From an uncultured Blautia sp. (GTDB lineage: Bacteria > Bacillota > Clostridia > Lachnospirales > Lachnospiraceae): a stretch of DNA of 64,000 nt. The DNA lies in contig CALBGI010000081.1 of NCBI GenBank assembly GCA_937893675.1, forward strand, positions 1 to 64,000. The letters are read 5' to 3'. Positions 60,473 to 64,000 of the stretch are shown here, piece by piece. The notes beneath the pieces are model-generated. The model was given only the letters and a program-made list of their open reading frames with translations, had not been told where the DNA came from and did not search any database. The position numbers and the translations under genes are program-made. The number at the start of each line of letters is the position of its first letter. The first letter of the stretch is position 1.

Positions 60473-60557
60473 GAAAAGCCCATAAAAATAAGGTCTACAG
60501 GGCTTTTCAGGCGGTCACCGCCTATAAATGTGCCGAGTGTTCGAGACCTTCCACTCG
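60473..60557 (+). ncRNA. Structured leader of queT with kissing loops (candidate riboswitch)
   Basis: Three stems: P1 GAAAAGCCC/GGGCTTTTC (60473-60481, 60500-60508), P2 AGGCGG/CCGCCT with a TCA loop (60509-60523), P3 CGAGTG/CACTCG (60534-60557). The P1 loop contains AAGGTCT (60490-60496), perfectly complementary to AGACCTT (60544-60550) in the P3 loop: a 7-bp kissing pair. QueT genes are often under preQ1 riboswitches, so a preQ1-sensing RNA is likely. But it does not match the class I or class II consensus as far as can be told. No terminator follows, so control would be at translation. Confidence 0.6.
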
Positions 60558-60586
60558 TAAAACAAAACTAAAGGAGAGAACTGAAT

Positions 60587-61081
60587 ATGAAAAACAAAAG
60601 TACCTTGTTTCTGGTGCAGGCTGCTGCCATTGGCGCAGTCTACGTCGTTGTCACCCTGCTGTTTGCCCCGTTAAGCTTCGGGGAAGTGCAGATCCGTTTT
60701 GCAGAGGCTCTGACGATCCTTCCCTACTTTACACCGGCGGCAATTCCCGGGCTATTTGTGGGCTGTATCATCGCCAACTTCCTGGGCGGTGCGATCCCCA
60801 TTGACATTTTGTTCGGAAGCATTGCCACACTGCTGGGCGCGATCTTCACCTACAAGCTCCGCAGCAACCGCTTTCTGGCACCGGTTCCACCGATCGTTGC
60901 AAACACCCTCATCGTCCCCTTTGTGCTGCATTACGGATACGGGATCAATCTTCCCATTCCCTTTATGATGCTGACCGTGGGTGTCGGAGAGGTCGTTTCC
61001 TGCGCAGTGCTTGGAATGATCCTTCTTACCGCGCTTTCCAAATATGGAAACATGATTTTCGGCAGACAGACTGCGAGATAA
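60587..61081 (+). CDS. queT: Queuosine precursor transporter QueT
   Basis: 164 residues, six membrane segments, the ECF-type S component QueT (COG4708). FGEVQIRFAEALTILPYFTPAAIPGLFVGCIIANFLGG is the family signature. It imports a queuosine precursor together with a shared ECF module encoded elsewhere. AAAGGAGAG lies 10 bases upstream. Single gene with its own promoter, leader and terminator. Confidence 0.94.
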   Translation: MKNKSTLFLVQAAAIGAVYVVVTLLFAPLSFGEVQIRFAEALTILPYFTPAAIPGLFVGCIIANFLGGAIPIDILFGSIATLLGAIFTYKLRSNRFLAPVPPIVANTLIVPFVLHYGYGINLPIPFMMLTVGVGEVVSCAVLGMILLTALSKYGNMIFGRQTAR

Positions 61082-61120
61082 CAAAACAAGTGAAAGTATG
61101 CGCCACTTTGCGCATCACAA

Positions 61121-61156
61121 AAAGGAGCGATTTCCCCTCTGGATTTCGCTCCTTGT
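61121..61156. terminator. Shared terminator of queT and lacZ
   Basis: AAGGAGCGA (61122-61130) pairs with TCGCTCCTT (61146-61154), T-rich on the plus side and TTTTTG on the minus side. It serves both converging genes. Confidence 0.85.
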
Positions 61157-61162
61157 TTTGTT

Positions 61163-64000
61163 TTACAGCCCCCGAAAAGAAAAACTGAATTTCATCTTAT
61201 TATCAACCTTCAGCAGGTACTCCGGATGCGTACAGGCTCCCCAGCTGTCGTCTCCTCCGATTCCCATCTGGCCTTTTGCCGCCCGCACTACCGTATAATG
61301 CACCTGAGGAAGTTCATAGGGATGCATGGCATTTTCCAGCTCGTGAGGTGTGTAGGGAAGCGCAGAAAACAGCATTGGGCCATCGCTCTTTTCCATCTCA
61401 AAAACCATTCCTCTGCCTTTTTGATCTGTTACCTCTGCCCAGCGGACCCCTTCTCTCGCTCCGCACTCCTGGGGCACCGCATATCGCGCCAGGCTGTCCT
61501 TTGCCGTACTCGAAAAAATTCCAAGTTTTGCTCCCTCTTTTCTGTCCGCATAGCTCTCCTCCGGCCCCAGTCCATACCATTTTATCCGGTCATAGTCGGC
61601 CTTCAGCTTGAACATTACTCCAAATTCCGGCATGTCTCCCAGCTCTTTTACCGGGTCATAGGACAGCTCCACTCTTATTTTTCCATCTCCCGCCACTTGG
61701 TAAGATAAACAGCAGGCGGATACAGGCTGCGTGGGCATCACATAGGTATATGTGACTTTTACAGAGTTCTCTTTTTCCTCCACCTCCGGAAGCATTGCCG
61801 CATCATAAGGATCTTTTCGGAAATCCTTATGGCTCAGGTACATGCTGGCTATTTTCCACTGGCTGTACCGCATAGGCATCAGATTTCCATTGTCATTGTC
61901 CGTCGGGGCTCTCCAAAAATTCGGTTTTGGAATTGCTTCCAGCAGCTCCCTTCCTCCATATTTGTAGGATACCAGCCCACCGTTGAGACAGGAAAATATC
62001 GCCTCAAACCCTTCCCCCGAAACTCCGATATTGTGACCGCTGCGTATTACAGTTATCCCCGTGGAAGCCTCTTCTGCATCTTCTTTTTCCACCGTATACA
62101 CATACTGTCCGAAAGCAACTTCATGTCCTGCGTTCGCCCACAGAGTATTCTCTCTCAAATGAAACGAAACGGTTACCGTATATTCTCCGGGCAAAGTTTC
62201 TTTGGCAAAGGGAAGCGGATAGGTCTTCTCCTGAAGAGGTGCAACCGCAGTTTTCAGCGTACGCTTCCGAATCACATGACCATCCCGCGCAACAGCTGCC
62301 TCGCAGAGAAATTCCTCCGTATTGGTAAACAGATTTTTGTTCTTTATCTGCACTGAAGTCCCGTCAATCTGCGCTGTGATATTCTGATAATTGTATTTTA
62401 CCTCCTGCATTTTGGGAGAAGCTGTTCTGTCGCCGCCGTATACAATACCGTTGGCACTGAAATTATAGTCTGTAGGACGCTCTCCGAAATCGCCGCCGTA
62501 AGCCTGAAATTCCTTTCCGTAACGATCTTTTTTCGTAAGCGTCTGGTCAATATAATCCCAGATAAATCCTCCCTGATATTTCGGCTCCGCGTCGGTAAGA
62601 TCTGTATATTTGTGCATAGCTCCGCAGGAATTTCCCATGGCGTGTGCATATTCACAGCAGATAAACGGCTTGCTGTCATCCTTTTTCAGGAACTCTTTTA
62701 TCTTTTCCACCGGCGTATACATCTGGCTTTCTATATCACTTGTTGCATTGTATGTTCTGTCGTGAAACACACCCTCATAATGGACCAGCCGGGAGCTGTC
62801 CAAGCGCTTCAGAAGTCTGGACATTTCATAGATATTTCTTCCCCCAAAGGATTCGTTTCCGCAGGACCACAGCAGTATGCACGGATGGTTCTTATCCCTC
62901 TGGTACATGGAGTTTGTGCGGTCAAGCATCATCTCCCTCCACTGCGGCTTATCATGGGGCACCACGTGCGTATAATCCTTTGTCCCGGCTGCCAGATCCC
63001 AGGAGCCATGAGATTCCAGATTCACCTCATCTATCACATAAAGTCCATATTCATCACAGAGCTGATACAGGAAAGAATTGTTGGGATAATGGCAGGTACG
63101 CACGGCGTTTATGTTGTTCTGCTTCATGGTCTTTAAATCCCGGCGCGTCTCTTCTTCCGAAATCACGCGTCCTGTAACCGAGCTGAATTCATGCCGGTTT
63201 ACGCCTTTGAATACAATCCGCTTTCCATTTAAGGTCATAATTCCGTTTTTCAGCTCAAATCTTCGAAAGCCGATCCTTTGCGGAATCACTTCCTGGAGCT
63301 CTCCTGCCTCATCATAGACTTCAAGAACAAGATCATAAAGCCACGGTGCTTCCGCGCTCCACAGACGCGGATTCTCTGCGCTCATCCGGATTGTTCCGCC
63401 TTGCTCTGCCTGACATTCGGCCTCTTTTTGCACTTCTCCAAACCCGGATAGAACTGCGCGGATCGTCCCTTTGCCCCACACCTTCATCTGGATCTCAACG
63501 TCCGCGTTCTTCAGATTTTCGGCAAGAACACTCTGGATCTTGATGTCCTGCACATGAACCTTGGGTGCCGCATAGAGATAAACATCCCGAAAGATGCCGG
63601 AAAAGCGATAAAAATCCTGATCCTCGCACCAGCTGCTGGAAGTCCACTTAAACACCTGTACAGCCAGTTTATTTTCTCCATCCCTGATATATTCTGTAAG
63701 TTCAAACTCCGCTGGTGTAAAAGAATCTTCACTATACCCGGCAAAATGTCCGTTCAGCCATAATGCCAGACCGCTCTCAACACCTTGAAAAGAAATAAAT
63801 ATCCTCTTTCCTTTCATAGCTTCCGAAACAGAAAAATACTTCACATAACTGGCAACCGGGTTAAAATGCTGCGGAATCTCCCCCGGAACAATATCCTCAT
63901 GCCCTTCCCATGGATACTGCACATTTGCATACTGGGGAACATCATACCCTTCCATTTGGATGTGCGCAGGAACACGGATATCCTCCCAGTCTTTACAGGA
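61163..64000 (-). CDS. lacZ: Beta-galactosidase, GH2 family (5' end beyond window)
   Basis: At least 945 residues, open to the window edge at 64000, so the N-terminus (about 50-70 residues) is missing. An internal ATG at 63955 is not the true start, because the upstream codons still read like a LacZ N-terminal strand (DWEDIRVPAHIQ). Catalytic acid/base Glu lies in DEVNLESHG and the nucleophile Glu in CCEYAHAMGN. The C-terminal beta-gal small chain is present. It cleaves beta-galactosides in the cytosol. Confidence 0.96.
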   Translation of the reverse strand, partial: SCKDWEDIRVPAHIQMEGYDVPQYANVQYPWEGHEDIVPGEIPQHFNPVASYVKYFSVSEAMKGKRIFISFQGVESGLALWLNGHFAGYSEDSFTPAEFELTEYIRDGENKLAVQVFKWTSSSWCEDQDFYRFSGIFRDVYLYAAPKVHVQDIKIQSVLAENLKNADVEIQMKVWGKGTIRAVLSGFGEVQKEAECQAEQGGTIRMSAENPRLWSAEAPWLYDLVLEVYDEAGELQEVIPQRIGFRRFELKNGIMTLNGKRIVFKGVNRHEFSSVTGRVISEEETRRDLKTMKQNNINAVRTCHYPNNSFLYQLCDEYGLYVIDEVNLESHGSWDLAAGTKDYTHVVPHDKPQWREMMLDRTNSMYQRDKNHPCILLWSCGNESFGGRNIYEMSRLLKRLDSSRLVHYEGVFHDRTYNATSDIESQMYTPVEKIKEFLKKDDSKPFICCEYAHAMGNSCGAMHKYTDLTDAEPKYQGGFIWDYIDQTLTKKDRYGKEFQAYGGDFGERPTDYNFSANGIVYGGDRTASPKMQEVKYNYQNITAQIDGTSVQIKNKNLFTNTEEFLCEAAVARDGHVIRKRTLKTAVAPLQEKTYPLPFAKETLPGEYTVTVSFHLRENTLWANAGHEVAFGQYVYTVEKEDAEEASTGITVIRSGHNIGVSGEGFEAIFSCLNGGLVSYKYGGRELLEAIPKPNFWRAPTDNDNGNLMPMRYSQWKIASMYLSHKDFRKDPYDAAMLPEVEEKENSVKVTYTYVMPTQPVSACCLSYQVAGDGKIRVELSYDPVKELGDMPEFGVMFKLKADYDRIKWYGLGPEESYADRKEGAKLGIFSSTAKDSLARYAVPQECGAREGVRWAEVTDQKGRGMVFEMEKSDGPMLFSALPYTPHELENAMHPYELPQVHYTVVRAAKGQMGIGGDDSWGACTHPEYLLKVDNKMKFSFSFRGL

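Noticed and set aside
60534..60557. tRNA T-arm-like sequence (TTCGAGA loop) in the queT leader
   Set aside because: Only one arm is present, with no acceptor, D or anticodon arm; it is better explained as P3 of the structured leader.
1..64000. CRISPR arrays, restriction-modification or toxin-antitoxin loci, prophage
   Set aside because: None of the regular repeat-spacer patterns or hallmark proteins was found; the closest, the HTH plus DUF2975 pair, is a known non-toxin pair.

Overview
The window looks like a chromosomal segment of a spore-forming, anaerobic, low-to-mid GC Firmicute, most likely Lachnospiraceae (gut Clostridia). The pointers are a full spoVA operon with a forespore-type promoter, a fused 1277-residue PurL, MurT/GatD, rubredoxin, QueT, a Crh-like HPr in a rapZ-whiA cluster, many sugar-uptake genes, and promoters of the TTGACA-N17-TATAAT type. 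The genus cannot be fixed from the sequence alone. No phage, transposase, CRISPR array or rRNA gene was seen.

Layout. 1-500: tRNA-Met and tRNA-Val with promoter and terminators. 0.5-6 kb (minus): a small unknown gene, a CsoR-type copper sensor with a His-rich head, an Mrp Fe-S carrier ATPase and purL. 6.1-9 kb: xpt (plus), then an orphan sugar-binding lipoprotein with a WYL regulator, and rubredoxin. 9.1-12.5 kb (minus): pepP-murT-gatD, start/stop coupled, for peptidoglycan amidation. 12.6-16.4 kb (minus): the alpha ribosomal operon rpmJ-rpsM-rpsK-rpsD-rpoA-rplQ. 16.7-22 kb (plus): a muropeptide-salvage-like operon (DUF819 membrane protein, transglutaminase, M20 dipeptidase, L-Ala-D/L-Glu epimerase). 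22-29.7 kb (minus): a sugar ABC importer fused in one operon to a two-component system and a second sugar-binding lipoprotein. 29.8-33.8 kb: hflK-hflC (minus) and a PTS EIICB (plus). 33.8-34.7 kb: DUF2975 membrane protein plus small HTH regulator. 35-47.8 kb (minus): the S10-spc ribosomal operon from rpsJ to infA. 48-54.2 kb: a SipW-like protein without catalytic serine, a PAP2 phosphatase, and murB-rapZ-whiA-crh plus tcdA. 54.3-57.4 kb (plus): spoVAB-AC-AD-AE-AA. 57.4-64 kb: cysK, an AllA-family gene, M18 aminopeptidase, queT behind a structured leader, and a lacZ cut by the window edge.

The most striking large-scale feature is that the usually continuous S10-spc-alpha ribosomal cluster is split between infA and rpmJ by about 18.6 kb of metabolic genes. 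Each half has its own signals: a terminator after infA and a promoter before rpmJ. Spacers inside the ribosomal operons carry a family of related non-coding repeats, all in the same orientation and mostly abutting stop codons. Other points of interest are a kissing-loop leader before queT, a long paired leader before rpsJ, a Crh-like HPr with Glu at position 15, a catalytically dead-looking SipW homologue, and a hairpin placed exactly at the predicted hflK transcription start.
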